64,000 nucleotides of DNA from PSRI01 sp041484195 (GCA_041484195.1 JBGPHC010000003.1:62001-126000), one strand, 5' to 3'; shown: positions 26,246 through 37,010, counted from the first letter of the stretch. Notes: a model not told the origin generated them from the sequence alone. A program made the numbers and translations.

Positions 26246-27703
26246 CTATAATTCATTATTTTGATTCTTCTTTCTACCCGCCAATGCCACATAGTACAAT
26301 GGAATACCCACGAGGGTGATGATCAGTCCCGGCCAGGTATAATTGCGTTTGTATATGATGAGTAATACGCAAAAAGCAATGCCCATCAGGATATATATAA
26401 AAGGCAGGACCGGATATCCAAATGCTTTGTAAGGCCTTTTCATTTCCGGGCGCTTTTTCCGCAGGATAAAAATGCCGGTTATGGTAAGTACATAAAATAT
26501 CACAACCACGAAAGATACCATGTCGAGCAGGTCATTATACCTGCCGCTGAGGCAGAGCAATGAAGCTACTACAAACTGTGTCCACAGCGCCCATTGAGGA
26601 ACGGCATTGCTGTTCAGTTCACCTGCTTTTTGGAAGAATAAGCCGTCGCGCGCCATCGTATAATAAACCCTTGCCCCTGCCAATACCAGTCCGTTGATGC
26701 AACCAAAAGTGGATACCATAATGAGTATGGCGATGATGGCCTTCCCTGCATTTCCGAATATGACACTGGCCGCTGCAACCGCCAGTCTGTCTTCCTGTGG
26801 GAAAGCAATCTGATTGATGGGTAACACGTATAAGTACATGAAGTTTGCCAGGATATAGATAATGGTAACTGTGAGTGTGCCCAAAAACAGGCTTAGGCCG
26901 ATATTGCGCTGGGGGTTCTTGATTTCACCTGCTATAAAAGTCACATTATTCCATGCATCGCTGCTGAATACTGAACCCACCATGGCAGCCGCGATGGCTC
27001 CCATCAGTGTCACGCCCGTAATGTGAATCCATTGAGTGGGTTGCAGGGAGCCATCTGCGCTGGTAGTTCCTAAATCCTGCATCGCCTGGAAACCTGTTTG
27101 CCAGTTTTGACTCCAATAACTAAATTTAACCAGAAGAAAGCCAAAGAGTATTAGGCCCAATAGTGAAAGTAGTTTGGAAATAGTGAAAGTCGTCTGGATT
27201 ACCTTGCCTTCCTTGATTCCTCTTGTATTCACAAAGGTTAGAAATGCGATGATTCCAATTGCCAGCAATTGCGCAGGGTATAATTTAAAGGAGCCTATGT
27301 GCAGGAGGATATTCTCTGACTTCAGATCCAGGGCAGGAATAAAATAACCGGTGAATTTGGCGAAAGCCACTGCCACGGCGGCGATGGTGCCTGTTTGTAT
27401 GACGGCAAAAAAGCTCCACCCGTATAAGAATCCAACCAATGGATTATAGGCCTCCTTGAGATATACATATTGGCCTCCGGCCCTGGGAAACATGCCGCTG
27501 AGTTCGCCATAACTGACTGCTGCGGTGATGGTCATGAATCCGGTTATGACCCAAACGGCTATCAGCCATCCGGCGGAACCAACATTTCGGGTTATGTCGG
27601 CACTGACTATGAAAATACCTGATCCTATCATGGAACCCGCAACGACCATGGTGGCATCCAGCAGTCCCAGTGATGGTTTAAAACCGGTGGTGGTATCGCT
27701 CAT
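26246..27703 (-). CDS. APC superfamily amino acid permease
   Basis: 485 residues with about twelve hydrophobic helices. The first helix carries the conserved SMIGSGIFI motif that binds the substrate carboxyl group, and FSSDAWNNVTFIAGEIKNPQRNIG is the typical loop of amino acid-polyamine-organocation transporters. The C terminus is short and basic. It probably imports an amino acid across the inner membrane in exchange for, or together with, an ion or another amino acid; the substrate is not evident. It is the first gene of the unit leading to the kinase, ispD and the FkbM gene. A terminator hairpin lies just upstream. Confidence 0.92.
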   Translation of the reverse strand: MSDTTTGFKPSLGLLDATMVVAGSMIGSGIFIVSADITRNVGSAGWLIAVWVITGFMTITAAVSYGELSGMFPRAGGQYVYLKEAYNPLVGFLYGWSFFAVIQTGTIAAVAVAFAKFTGYFIPALDLKSENILLHIGSFKLYPAQLLAIGIIAFLTFVNTRGIKEGKVIQTTFTISKLLSLLGLILFGFLLVKFSYWSQNWQTGFQAMQDLGTTSADGSLQPTQWIHITGVTLMGAIAAAMVGSVFSSDAWNNVTFIAGEIKNPQRNIGLSLFLGTLTVTIIYILANFMYLYVLPINQIAFPQEDRLAVAAASVIFGNAGKAIIAILIMVSTFGCINGLVLAGARVYYTMARDGLFFQKAGELNSNAVPQWALWTQFVVASLLCLSGRYNDLLDMVSFVVVIFYVLTITGIFILRKKRPEMKRPYKAFGYPVLPFIYILMGIAFCVLLIIYKRNYTWPGLIITLVGIPLYYVALAGRKKNQNNEL

Positions 27704-27718
27704 GGGATAAAAATAAAA

Positions 27719-27762
27719 ATTCCCGGATCATATCGAAAATTATCGGCTATTGATCGGGAATT
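27719..27762 (-). terminator. Intrinsic terminator after the OmpH-like gene
   Basis: On the minus strand AATTCCCG-ATCA pairs with TGAT-CCGGGAATT (one mismatch or bulge), followed by a TTTTTATTTTTAT run. It sits between the end of the OmpH-like gene and the start of the permease gene, so it should separate the two transcripts. Confidence 0.75.
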
Positions 27763-27790
27763 GAAGATAATAAATTCAATTACACAAAAA

Positions 27791-28402
27791 CTATTTTTTA
27801 TCCCCGGTTCGCTTATACATCTTGTTCAAACCTGCAATGACCTCATTGGTGATATTAAAAACGGGATCCTGGTAGAGAAAAATATTGGCGTTTTTGGAAT
27901 AGGAGAATACATAAGTGTAGCCATTCTCCTTACTGTATATGGTTAGATAATCATTTATTTTCTTGAATATCTCATCCCTGAGCACCATGGCCTCCTGCGA
28001 AACATCCTGCTCCAGTTTGCGCCTCTGGCCTTCCAGGACCTGCAGTTGTTGATCATATTCTCTCTTGAAAGATTCTGCTTCTATCTGTGTTATCTTATCG
28101 CCCTTCTTTAGAAAATCAACCCGCCTGGAATCCAACTGCTGGTAGGCTCCATTCAACTGCCTGTCAATTCCTTCTTTTTTCTTATCAAACAGATCCATTT
28201 TTCCCTTGTAGAATTCAAATTGGGCATCGATGGAGTCCAGGTCAACATAGGCAATTCTGATGGATTTATTCTTAGACGTGTCATTTGCATGCAATTCCGC
28301 AGCGAGGCTGCTTACCTGCCGGGCATGGGAATAATGCAGGTAAAACAGGATTGCAACTGCAATAACCAGAAGGATAGAAAGAACAGAAGTAAAATTTCTC
28401 AT
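27791..28402 (-). CDS. OmpH/Skp-like periplasmic chaperone
   Basis: 203 residues. An N-terminal membrane/signal helix (VLSILLVIAVAILFYLH) precedes a region rich in charged residues with heptad-like spacing (coiled coil, about residues 60-150: FYKGKMDLFDKKKEGIDRQL, QLEVLEGQRRKLEQDVSQEA), which corresponds to the tentacle helices of Skp. The closing beta-strand region is GYTYVFSYSKNANIFLYQDPVFNITNEVIAGL. Skp helps unfolded outer membrane proteins cross the periplasm. The signal may be uncleaved. It stands alone between two terminators. Confidence 0.88.
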   Translation of the reverse strand: MRNFTSVLSILLVIAVAILFYLHYSHARQVSSLAAELHANDTSKNKSIRIAYVDLDSIDAQFEFYKGKMDLFDKKKEGIDRQLNGAYQQLDSRRVDFLKKGDKITQIEAESFKREYDQQLQVLEGQRRKLEQDVSQEAMVLRDEIFKKINDYLTIYSKENGYTYVFSYSKNANIFLYQDPVFNITNEVIAGLNKMYKRTGDKK

Positions 28403-28548
28403 GAATCCTTTTTTGCAAATTAGATAATTATGTGAATGAATTCAGGAGCTTGTTTTCAACTTTAGTAAACACTTAACAGAACCCGCTTGAACAATCCGGA
28501 TCTGGCATTTAGCGTGGTAGGTAAGATGAAATAAATCAACCAAATTCC

Positions 28549-28584
28549 AACAAAAAGGAGCAGATCGCTCTACTCCTTTTTGTT
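28549..28584 (-). terminator. Intrinsic terminator after rpoC
   Basis: A perfect 12-base-pair stem (AACAAAAAGGAG with CTCCTTTTTGTT) around a 12-base loop, 52 bases after the rpoC stop codon. The stem's A/T-rich ends supply a U-tract in both directions. It separates rpoC from the OmpH-like gene. Confidence 0.85.
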
Positions 28585-28635
28585 ATATCGTCGTCACATA
28601 AAACGACTATTGATTTGCCGTCGTCCATGACCGCC

Positions 28636-31600
28636 TTATTCATCTTCATCGAAGCTCATGGCTTCGCGGGTAGTCTGGAGCAACTCATATTCTTCCTTGC
28701 TGCCTACGATCATATTGTCGAACTCACGGAGTCCCGTACCAGCCGGGATCGGATGGCCTGTGATCACGTTTTCCTTCAATCCCGTCATCTCATCGGTCTT
28801 ACCCTGGATGGCAGCGGAGCTAAGTACTTTCGTGGTTTCCTGGAATGATGCCGCGGAGATCCAACTATGCGTACCCAAGGAAGCTTTGGTTATCCCCAGC
28901 AACACGGGTTTGGAAGTGGCGGGTTTAGCGTCGCGGAATTCCACCAATTTCTTGTCATTCCTGCGAAGAATGGAATTCTCTTCGCGCACTTCACGCAGGC
29001 TGACTATCTGGCCGGCCTTCAATTTGGCCGATTCTCCGGGATCGGTCACCACTTTCTTGTCAAATATCCAATCGTTTTCTTCATTGAATTCAAACCTGTC
29101 TTCCAGGTCTTCTTCCAGGAATTTTGTATCCCCCGGTTCCACGATTTCCACTTTCTTCATCATCTGCCGAACGATCACCTCAATATGTTTATCATTGATC
29201 TTTACACCTTGTAAACGATACACTTCCTGAATTTCATTCACCACATATTCCTGCACCGCGAATGGTCCCTTGATATTCAGAATATCGGCAGGAGCCGTTT
29301 GGCCATCGGAAAGCGGCGTACCTGCTCTCACGAAGTCACCGTCCTGAACCAGGATCTGGCGAGTGAGCGGCACCAGGTATTTTTTAACCACGCCATCCTT
29401 TGCCTCAATTACAATTTCACGGTTCCCGCGCTTAACGGCTCCAAACATTACCACGCCGTCAATTTCAGAAACGATAGCGGGGTTGCCCGGATTACGTGCT
29501 TCAAACAATTCGGTAACACGAGGCAAACCACCCGTGATATCACGAAGCTTTCCAAGTACGCGGGGTATCTTTACCAAGACCTGCCCAGCTCTGACCATTT
29601 CACCTTCTTCAACACCAATATGCGATCCTACGGGGAGGTTATATGATTTTAGTTCTTTGCCTTCTACCAGCACAGAAGGTATCTTGGTCTTGTCCTTGGT
29701 TTCGATCACCACCTTCTCACGGTGTCCGGTTTGTTCATCGGCCTCTTCTCTATAGGTGATACCTTCAATCACACTTTCAAACTTAACCGCACCCGCCTGC
29801 TCGGAAATGATGACATTGTTGAACGGATCCCAGGTACATATTACATCGCCTTTAATCACTTTCTGTCCATCTTTCACCATGAGTGTTGCGCCATAAGGAA
29901 TATTATTGGTGATCAGCAGCCGGTCATTCTTCACATCCATGATGCGCAATTCTCCCGTACGTCCGATTACAATCTGTACTTTGTCGCCTTCATTGTTTTC
30001 GGTGGCTACAGAACGCAGTCCATCGAATTGCACAGTACCATCAAACTTGGCGGTCAATTGCGATTCAACGGCCGCAGAGCCGGCTACACCACCCACGTGG
30101 AAGGTGCGCAGGGTCAACTGGGTTCCGGGCTCACCAATGGACTGGGCGGCTATGATACCGACGGCGTCGCCTTTCTGAGCGAGATAACCCGTTGCCAGGT
30201 TCACGCCATAACATTTTACGCAAACTCCGCGCTTACTCTCGCAGGTGAGCACAGAACGTATTTCCACCGTTTCGATGCCACTGTCCTCGATCCGCCTTGC
30301 AACATCCTCATCAATAAGGTCACCGGCACTCACGATCAGATCATCAGATTGAGGATCATACACGTCATGCAAGGAGGTGCGACCCAGAATACGGTCATAT
30401 AAGGGTTCTACTATGTCTTCATTGTCTTTCAGAGCGCTGGTGGCAATTCCGCGAAGTGTTCCGCAGTCTTCGTCATTGATCACTACATCCTGTGCCACGT
30501 CAACCAAACGACGGGTGAGGTAACCAGCATCCGCTGTCTTAAGGGCTGTATCAGCAAGACCTTTTCTGGCACCGTGTGTGGAAATGAAATATTCCAATAC
30601 GCTCAAGCCATCCTTGAAATTGGAAAGAATGGGATTTTCAATGATCTCAGACCCTGAGGAACCGCTTTTCCTTGGTTTTGCCATTAGGCCTCTCAGCCCT
30701 GCCAATTGTTTTACCTGTTGCTTACTACCACGCGCACCCGAATCCAGCATCATGTAAACCGAGTTGAAACCCTGCTTGTCCGAAGACATTTCATGAATCA
30801 GCGTTTCAGTAACACGGGTATCCACACGCGACCAGATGTCGATGATCTGGTTATACCGCTCGTTATTGGTAATAAGACCCATATTATAGTTATCCCACAC
30901 TTCCTGCACTTCGCCGGCGGCTGATTCCACCAGTTGTTCCTTCATGGCGGGGATCACAAGGTCATTGATATTGAATGATAGTCCACCCCGGAATGCCATG
31001 CGGAATCCCAATTGCTTAATATCATCAAGGAATTTTGCAGTCTTGGGAACGTTGGTGATCTTAATAATATCGCCAATTATTTCCCTGAGTGATTTCTTGG
31101 TGAGAAGTGCATTCACAAATCCCACTTCAACGGGTACGAATTGATTAAAGATCACACGGCCAACCGTGGTTTCTATCAATTTCTTTTCCAGTTCTCCGTT
31201 GTCTTTACGCACGGTTGCTCTTACCCTGATAGGGGCATGAAGATCAATCTGCCCTTCATTGTAGGCGATGATCACTTCTTCTGAGCTGTAGAATGCCTTC
31301 CCTTCACCCTTCACTATTTCTGTGGGTGTGGATTTTTTCCCCTTTGTAATATAATAGAGTCCCAATACCATGTCCTGTGAAGGAAGGGTGATGGGAGTTC
31401 CATTTTGAGGGTTGAGGATATTGTGTGAAGACAGCATCAGCAACTGAGCTTCGAGTATAGCGGCGCTGCTCAAGGGCACGTGTACGGCCATTTGGTCTCC
31501 ATCGAAGTCGGCGTTAAAGGCCGAACATACCAGGGGATGTAACTGAATCGCCTTGCCTTCCACCAGTTTGGGCTGGAAAGCCTGAATGGACAAACGGTGA

Positions 31601-32928
31601 AGCGTAGGTGCACGATTCAGCATCACGGGATGGCCTTTAAGAATATTCTCAAGGATATCCCAAACCACGGCTTCCTTGCGATCAACCAGTTTCCTGGCGC
31701 TCTTCACTGTCTTGACTATGCCTCTTTCAATTAATTTTCTGATGATAAATGGCTTGAACAATTCGGCGGCCATATCCTTCGGCAAGCCACACTCATGTAA
31801 TTTGAGTTCGGGCCCTACCACGATTACTGAACGGCCGGAATAGTCAACTCGTTTTCCCAGCAGGTTCTGGCGGAAACGTCCCTGCTTACCCTTTAGTACA
31901 TCGCTGAGGGACTTCAGAGCGCGGCCACCTTCCGCCTTAACGGCATTGGATTTTCTGGAATTGTCGAATAAGGAGTCGATTGCTTCCTGCAGCATACGCT
32001 TTTCATTACGCAGGATTACCTCAGGCGCTTTGATCTCCAGCAATCTCTTCAAACGGTTATTCCTGATGATTACCCTGCGGTAAAGGTCATTCAGGTCGGA
32101 TGATGCAAAACGTCCGCCATCCAGAGGAACCAGTGGACGCAGTTCAGGCGGTATCACCGGTATATATTGCATGACCATCCATTCGGGATGGTTTTCGATC
32201 CTGGTATTCGCGTCGCGGAATGATTCCACCACACTGAGGCGCTTCAGCGCATCGGCTTTACGTTGCTGGGAAGTTTCCGTGGCAGCGGCATTACGCAGGT
32301 CATAACTCAATTGGTCAAGGTCAATCCTGGTCAGCATGTCATGCACAGCTTCCGCGCCCATCTTGGCAATGAATTTCTGCGGATCTTCATCAGGCAGGTA
32401 TTGATTGTCTTTGGGCAAATTTTCGAGAATTTCCAGGTATTCCTCCTCCGTGAGCAGGTCGCCCATCTTCAGATTCTTGTCTTCGCGTACCCCTGGCTGT
32501 ATCACCACATATCTTTCATAGTAAACGATGCTCTCCATTTTCTTGGAGCTGACACCCAGCAGGTATCCTATCTTGTTAGGCAGGCTCTTGAAATACCAGA
32601 TATGCACCACGGGAACTACCAGTTTGATGTGCCCCATACGTTCGCGACGGACCTTCTTTTCAGTCACTTCCACTCCGCAACGGTCGCAAACAATACCCTT
32701 GTAGCGGATACGCTTGTATTTTCCACAAGCGCATTCATAATCCTTTACCGGCCCGAAAATTCGTTCGCAAAATAATCCGTCCCTTTCCGGCTTATAGGTC
32801 CGGTAGTTTATAGTCTCAGGCTTCAAAACTTCACCATACGACCTTTCCAGTATTGCATCGGGTGAGGCAAGGCTGATAGTGATCTTGGAGAAGGATGGCC
32901 TGGGGCGGTTGTCTTTTTTAATAGCCAT
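28636..32928 (-). CDS. rpoC: DNA-directed RNA polymerase beta' subunit
   Basis: 1430 residues, in the normal range. The N-terminal zinc finger is CACGKYKRIRYKGIVCDRC, the catalytic magnesium site is NADFDGD, and the second zinc cluster is CESKRGVCVKCYG. The trigger-loop region follows in the GEPGTQLTLRTFHVGG segment. It forms the catalytic core with RpoB and the alpha and omega subunits. The gene follows rpoB by 100 bases and is read from the rpoB promoter. A strong terminator lies after it. All core motifs are intact. Confidence 0.99.
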   Translation of the reverse strand: MAIKKDNRPRPSFSKITISLASPDAILERSYGEVLKPETINYRTYKPERDGLFCERIFGPVKDYECACGKYKRIRYKGIVCDRCGVEVTEKKVRRERMGHIKLVVPVVHIWYFKSLPNKIGYLLGVSSKKMESIVYYERYVVIQPGVREDKNLKMGDLLTEEEYLEILENLPKDNQYLPDEDPQKFIAKMGAEAVHDMLTRIDLDQLSYDLRNAAATETSQQRKADALKRLSVVESFRDANTRIENHPEWMVMQYIPVIPPELRPLVPLDGGRFASSDLNDLYRRVIIRNNRLKRLLEIKAPEVILRNEKRMLQEAIDSLFDNSRKSNAVKAEGGRALKSLSDVLKGKQGRFRQNLLGKRVDYSGRSVIVVGPELKLHECGLPKDMAAELFKPFIIRKLIERGIVKTVKSARKLVDRKEAVVWDILENILKGHPVMLNRAPTLHRLSIQAFQPKLVEGKAIQLHPLVCSAFNADFDGDQMAVHVPLSSAAILEAQLLMLSSHNILNPQNGTPITLPSQDMVLGLYYITKGKKSTPTEIVKGEGKAFYSSEEVIIAYNEGQIDLHAPIRVRATVRKDNGELEKKLIETTVGRVIFNQFVPVEVGFVNALLTKKSLREIIGDIIKITNVPKTAKFLDDIKQLGFRMAFRGGLSFNINDLVIPAMKEQLVESAAGEVQEVWDNYNMGLITNNERYNQIIDIWSRVDTRVTETLIHEMSSDKQGFNSVYMMLDSGARGSKQQVKQLAGLRGLMAKPRKSGSSGSEIIENPILSNFKDGLSVLEYFISTHGARKGLADTALKTADAGYLTRRLVDVAQDVVINDEDCGTLRGIATSALKDNEDIVEPLYDRILGRTSLHDVYDPQSDDLIVSAGDLIDEDVARRIEDSGIETVEIRSVLTCESKRGVCVKCYGVNLATGYLAQKGDAVGIIAAQSIGEPGTQLTLRTFHVGGVAGSAAVESQLTAKFDGTVQFDGLRSVATENNEGDKVQIVIGRTGELRIMDVKNDRLLITNNIPYGATLMVKDGQKVIKGDVICTWDPFNNVIISEQAGAVKFESVIEGITYREEADEQTGHREKVVIETKDKTKIPSVLVEGKELKSYNLPVGSHIGVEEGEMVRAGQVLVKIPRVLGKLRDITGGLPRVTELFEARNPGNPAIVSEIDGVVMFGAVKRGNREIVIEAKDGVVKKYLVPLTRQILVQDGDFVRAGTPLSDGQTAPADILNIKGPFAVQEYVVNEIQEVYRLQGVKINDKHIEVIVRQMMKKVEIVEPGDTKFLEEDLEDRFEFNEENDWIFDKKVVTDPGESAKLKAGQIVSLREVREENSILRRNDKKLVEFRDAKPATSKPVLLGITKASLGTHSWISAASFQETTKVLSSAAIQGKTDEMTGLKENVITGHPIPAGTGLREFDNMIVGSKEEYELLQTTREAMSFDEDE

Positions 32929-33028
32929 ATTCTGAACTTTTTACTTTTAGCCTTTAGCGTTTAACCATCGGCGTTTAAGAATCTTTTATTAATGACTTTA
33001 GCTCTGGCCGCATTAGCGGATAGCCCGG

Positions 33029-36000
33029 TTATTCGAATTTCAAATCCAGACCCAATCCCCTCAATTCATGCACCAGAACGTTGAAGGACTCGGGTATCCC
33101 GGCTCTTGGGATATTATCACCTTTCACAATCGCTTCATAAGTCTTGGCACGGCCAATAATATCATCCGATTTCAGGGTCAGCAATTCCTGCAAAATATTG
33201 GAGGCGCCATAGGCTTCAAGCGCCCAAACCTCCATTTCACCAAAACGCTGGCCGCCGAACTGAGCTTTACCACCCAATGGCTGTTGTGTGATGAGGCTGT
33301 ATGGTCCGATACTCCTGGCATGCATCTTGTCATCTACCATGTGGTGCAGCTTGATCATGTAAATGATCCCCACCGTTGCTTTTTGGTGGAAGCGTTCACC
33401 GGTTTCTCCATCGCTCAGGAAAGTGTGACCGAAGGAAGGCAACTCGGCCTTATCAATATAATCCGCTATCTCTTCTTTGGTAGCTCCGTCGAAAATCGGC
33501 GTCGAGAACTTAATCCCGAGTTTTTCTGCGGCCCATCCCAATACGGTTTCATAAATCTGGCCCAGGTTCATACGGCTCGGTACACCCAGCGGATTCAACA
33601 CGATATCAACCGGCGTTCCGTCTTCCAGGAAGGGCATGTCTTCTGCACGAACGATCTTCGCGACAATGCCTTTATTTCCGTGGCGACCCGCCATCTTATC
33701 TCCCACTTTCAGCTTACGCTTCACTGCGAGGTAAACTTTGGCCAATTTCAACACGCCCGCGGGCAATTCATCTCCAATGGAAATATTGAATTTCTCTCTC
33801 TTATACCTGCCTAATTCTTCGTTGAACTTAATATTATAATTATGCAGCAGGGTATTGATCTGGTCGTCGATCTTGGGGTCGGAGGTCCATCCCAGGGGAT
33901 TAATATTCTGGTAATCCAGGGTCGCCAGATTCTTCGCAGTGAATTTTGCGCTCTTGCCAATCTGCATTTCGCCAAAATTATTGGTGACTCCCGCAGAACT
34001 CTTATCCTTTAATAAGACCTGCAATTTGCTGATCAATACCTCGAGCAATTCCTTTTCATTCTGCTCGTGGATTTTTTCCAGTTTTTCGATGGCGGCTTTC
34101 TCGCGCACTTTGGCGTTCTTGTCTTTCTTGGCCCGCTGGAATAATTTCTTCCCGATCACTACGCCTTCGGTTCCGCTGGGAGCCTTGAGCGAAGCATCCT
34201 TTGCGTCACCGGCCTTGTCGCCGAATATCGCACGAAGCAACTTTTCCTCCGGAGTGGGATCGCTTTCCCCTTTAGGGGTGATCTTACCGATGAGGATATC
34301 CCCTTCTTTCACCTGGGCGCCAATGCGGATGATACCGTGTTGATCAAGGTCCTTCGTGGCTTCTTCAGAAACATTGGGAATGTCAGGCGTCAATTCCTCT
34401 TCTCCCAATTTGGTGTCCCTCACTTCCAATTCGTATTCGGAAATATGAATGGAAGTGAAGAGATCTTCGCGAGCCACTTTTTCACTGATCACTATGGCGT
34501 CTTCGAAATTATATCCTTTCCAGGGCATGAAAGCCACTTTGAGATTTCTTCCCAATGCAAGTTCACCATCCTTTGTTGCATAGCCTTCAGTTAGGAAATC
34601 TCCCGGCTTAACCCGCTGGCCCTTCTTAACAGCAGGACGCAGGTTAATGCAGGTTTCCTGATTGGTCTTCATGAATTTGGTGAGCTTATAAATCCTCAGG
34701 TCATCTTCGAAACTCACCAATTTTTGATTTTCGTTCCTTTCATAACGCACATGGATCTCATTGGCATCCACAAATTCCACCACTCCGTCGCCTTCTGAAT
34801 GTATCTGGATCCTTGCGTCGCGGGCTGCTTTGCCTTCGAGCCCTGTTCCAACAAATGGCACTTCCGGAACGATCAGCGGTACAGCCTGGCGTTGCATGTT
34901 CGATCCCATCAATGCGCGGTTGGCATCATCATGCTCCAGGAAAGGAATCAGCGAAGCACTCAATCCAACGATCTGGTTGGGCGCAACGTCCATATATTCC
35001 ACTTCGGTTCTTTCGAGGATAGGGAAATCACCAGTCTGGCGTGATTTCACTTTTTCTTCAACGAAATTTCCGGTTTCATCGAGCGGCGCATTCGCCTGAG
35101 CGATTTTGGCAGAATCTTCTTCTTCCGCACTCAGGTAAGCCAGCTTCTTCATATCCACTTTACCGTTATTCACTTTCCGGTAAGGCGTTTCGATGAATCC
35201 CATTTCATTGATCTTCGCGTGTACGCAAAGTGTAGAAATCAATCCGATATTCGGTCCTTCTGGAGTTTCGATTGTACAAAGGCGACCGTAATGGCTATAG
35301 TGTACGTCACGAACTTCAAATCCCGCGCGTTCACGACTCAGGCCACCGGGTCCCAGGGCGGAGATACGACGTTTGTGCGTAATCTCACTCAAAGGATTGG
35401 TCTGGTCGAGGAACTGCGACAATTGAGAGGTGCCGAAAAATGAGTTGATTACAGAGGAGAGTGTGCGTGCATTGATCAGGTCAACGGGTGTAAAGACCTC
35501 ATTGTCCCTCACATTCATCCTTTCGCGGATGGTTCTTGCCATACGGGCAAGGCCCACACCAAACTGCGCATATAATTGTTCTCCAACGGTACGCACCCTA
35601 CGATTACTGAGGTGATCTATATCATCAATTTCAGCTTTTGCATTGGTCAGACGCACGAGGTATTTGATGATCTCGATGATGTCTTCCTTGGTCAGCGTTT
35701 TCTGGTCAAGTGGCTGATTCAGGTTGAGCTTGCGGTTGATCTTATACCGGCCCACTTCGCCAAGGTCATATCGTTTGTCGGAGAAAAATAATTTGTCAAT
35801 GATGCCTCTGGCCGTTTCATTGTCGGGAGCATCGGCACCGCGCAACTGGCGGTAGATATGCTGAACCGCTTCCAGCTCGGAATTAGCAGAGTCTTTGTTA
35901 AGCGTATTGTAGATAATGGCATAATCGCCGCTCACTTCTTCTTTCTGTATGAACACGCTCTTGGTGTCCATTCCCGCAATAAGGGTGATGGCCTCTTCAT

Positions 36001-36838
36001 CAAGAACAGTATCTCTTTCCAAAACCACTTCATTTCGCTCTATAGATACTACCTCACCAGTATCCTCATCTACAAAGTCCTCCACCCAGGTTCTTAGAAC
36101 CCTGGCAGCCAGACGCTTTCCGAGATAGTGAGACAATGCTTTCTTATCCGCCTTCACTTCATCGGCCATGCCAAACAGTTCCAGGATATCCTTGTCGGTT
36201 TCATATCCAATGGAACGCAACAGGGTTGTTACAGGGAATTTTTTCTTGCGGTCGATATAGGCATACATCACATTGTTGATGTCTGTGGCAAATTCCATCC
36301 AGGCGCCTTTGAAAGGAATGACGCGGGCGCTGTAAATCTTAGTGCCATTGGGATGGATGGATTGCCCAAAGAAAACACCTGGTGAACGGTGCAACTGGGA
36401 AACTACCACTCTCTCGGCCCCATTGATCACAAAAGTGCCTCGCGGAGTCATATAAGGGATATTTCCCAGGAATACATCCTGTACGATTGTCTGAAAGTCC
36501 ACGTGCTCCTCATCGTTACAACTCAAACGAAGTTTAGCTTTCAGCGGAACCGCATAGGTGAGACCACGTTCCATACATTCATCAATGCTGTAACGTGGCG
36601 GATCAATGAAATAATCCAGGAACTCCAGGACAAAAATATTCCGGGTGTCGGTGATCGGGAAGTTCTCCTTGAACACTTTAAACAGACCCTCGATATTCCG
36701 TTTGTCGGGAGTAGTTTCCAACTGGAAAAACTCCTTAAAAGACTGGATTTGAATTTCCAGGAGATCGGGAGTTTCAGCTAAATGTTTGATTTTTCCGAAA
36801 TCAATTCTCTTGTTTGTAGCAACTTTTGTTGAAGACAT
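33029..36838 (-). CDS. rpoB: DNA-directed RNA polymerase beta subunit
   Basis: 1269 residues. Core segments are present: SQLSQFLDQTNPLSEITHKRRISALGPGG (the rifampicin region, with the usual Asp, His and Ser positions), ETPEGPNIGLI, KGYNFEDAIVISE and the C-terminal LTLKSDDIIGRAK. The residue just before IETPEGPNIG is Thr, where E. coli has Pro564. A TTG-N19-TACCTTTG promoter lies about 140 bases upstream of the start, behind the rplL terminator, so rpoBC should be expressed partly on their own. Confidence 0.99.
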   Translation of the reverse strand: MSSTKVATNKRIDFGKIKHLAETPDLLEIQIQSFKEFFQLETTPDKRNIEGLFKVFKENFPITDTRNIFVLEFLDYFIDPPRYSIDECMERGLTYAVPLKAKLRLSCNDEEHVDFQTIVQDVFLGNIPYMTPRGTFVINGAERVVVSQLHRSPGVFFGQSIHPNGTKIYSARVIPFKGAWMEFATDINNVMYAYIDRKKKFPVTTLLRSIGYETDKDILELFGMADEVKADKKALSHYLGKRLAARVLRTWVEDFVDEDTGEVVSIERNEVVLERDTVLDEEAITLIAGMDTKSVFIQKEEVSGDYAIIYNTLNKDSANSELEAVQHIYRQLRGADAPDNETARGIIDKLFFSDKRYDLGEVGRYKINRKLNLNQPLDQKTLTKEDIIEIIKYLVRLTNAKAEIDDIDHLSNRRVRTVGEQLYAQFGVGLARMARTIRERMNVRDNEVFTPVDLINARTLSSVINSFFGTSQLSQFLDQTNPLSEITHKRRISALGPGGLSRERAGFEVRDVHYSHYGRLCTIETPEGPNIGLISTLCVHAKINEMGFIETPYRKVNNGKVDMKKLAYLSAEEEDSAKIAQANAPLDETGNFVEEKVKSRQTGDFPILERTEVEYMDVAPNQIVGLSASLIPFLEHDDANRALMGSNMQRQAVPLIVPEVPFVGTGLEGKAARDARIQIHSEGDGVVEFVDANEIHVRYERNENQKLVSFEDDLRIYKLTKFMKTNQETCINLRPAVKKGQRVKPGDFLTEGYATKDGELALGRNLKVAFMPWKGYNFEDAIVISEKVAREDLFTSIHISEYELEVRDTKLGEEELTPDIPNVSEEATKDLDQHGIIRIGAQVKEGDILIGKITPKGESDPTPEEKLLRAIFGDKAGDAKDASLKAPSGTEGVVIGKKLFQRAKKDKNAKVREKAAIEKLEKIHEQNEKELLEVLISKLQVLLKDKSSAGVTNNFGEMQIGKSAKFTAKNLATLDYQNINPLGWTSDPKIDDQINTLLHNYNIKFNEELGRYKREKFNISIGDELPAGVLKLAKVYLAVKRKLKVGDKMAGRHGNKGIVAKIVRAEDMPFLEDGTPVDIVLNPLGVPSRMNLGQIYETVLGWAAEKLGIKFSTPIFDGATKEEIADYIDKAELPSFGHTFLSDGETGERFHQKATVGIIYMIKLHHMVDDKMHARSIGPYSLITQQPLGGKAQFGGQRFGEMEVWALEAYGASNILQELLTLKSDDIIGRAKTYEAIVKGDNIPRAGIPESFNVLVHELRGLGLDLKFE

Positions 36839-36980
36839 AAGTGTAAAAGCGCTTTTAGTTGTTCAACGACACAAAAAGACCTGCTCCTCTATCTCCCTGA
36901 AGAAATAGAAGAAATTCAGGATCAATCATTTATCAATAAAATGGAACGCCAAACTGTAATAGGCATGATTTAAAGGATGG

Positions 36981-37010
36981 CAAAGGTAAGAAATATTGGT
37001 ATCATTTCAA
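36981..37010 (-). promoter_or_regulatory. rpoB promoter, Bacteroidota type
   Basis: On the minus strand a TTG (37010-37008) is followed by exactly 19 bases and the -7 box TACCTTTG (36988-36981), a full match to the TTG/TAnnTTTG consensus. The expected start site is about 135 bases before rpoB, after the terminator that ends the rplL message. Confidence 0.8.

Noticed and set aside
28658..35922. Many plus-strand frames inside rpoC and rpoB
   Set aside because: They are shadows of the highly expressed minus-strand genes; all conserved polymerase motifs are in the minus-strand frames.
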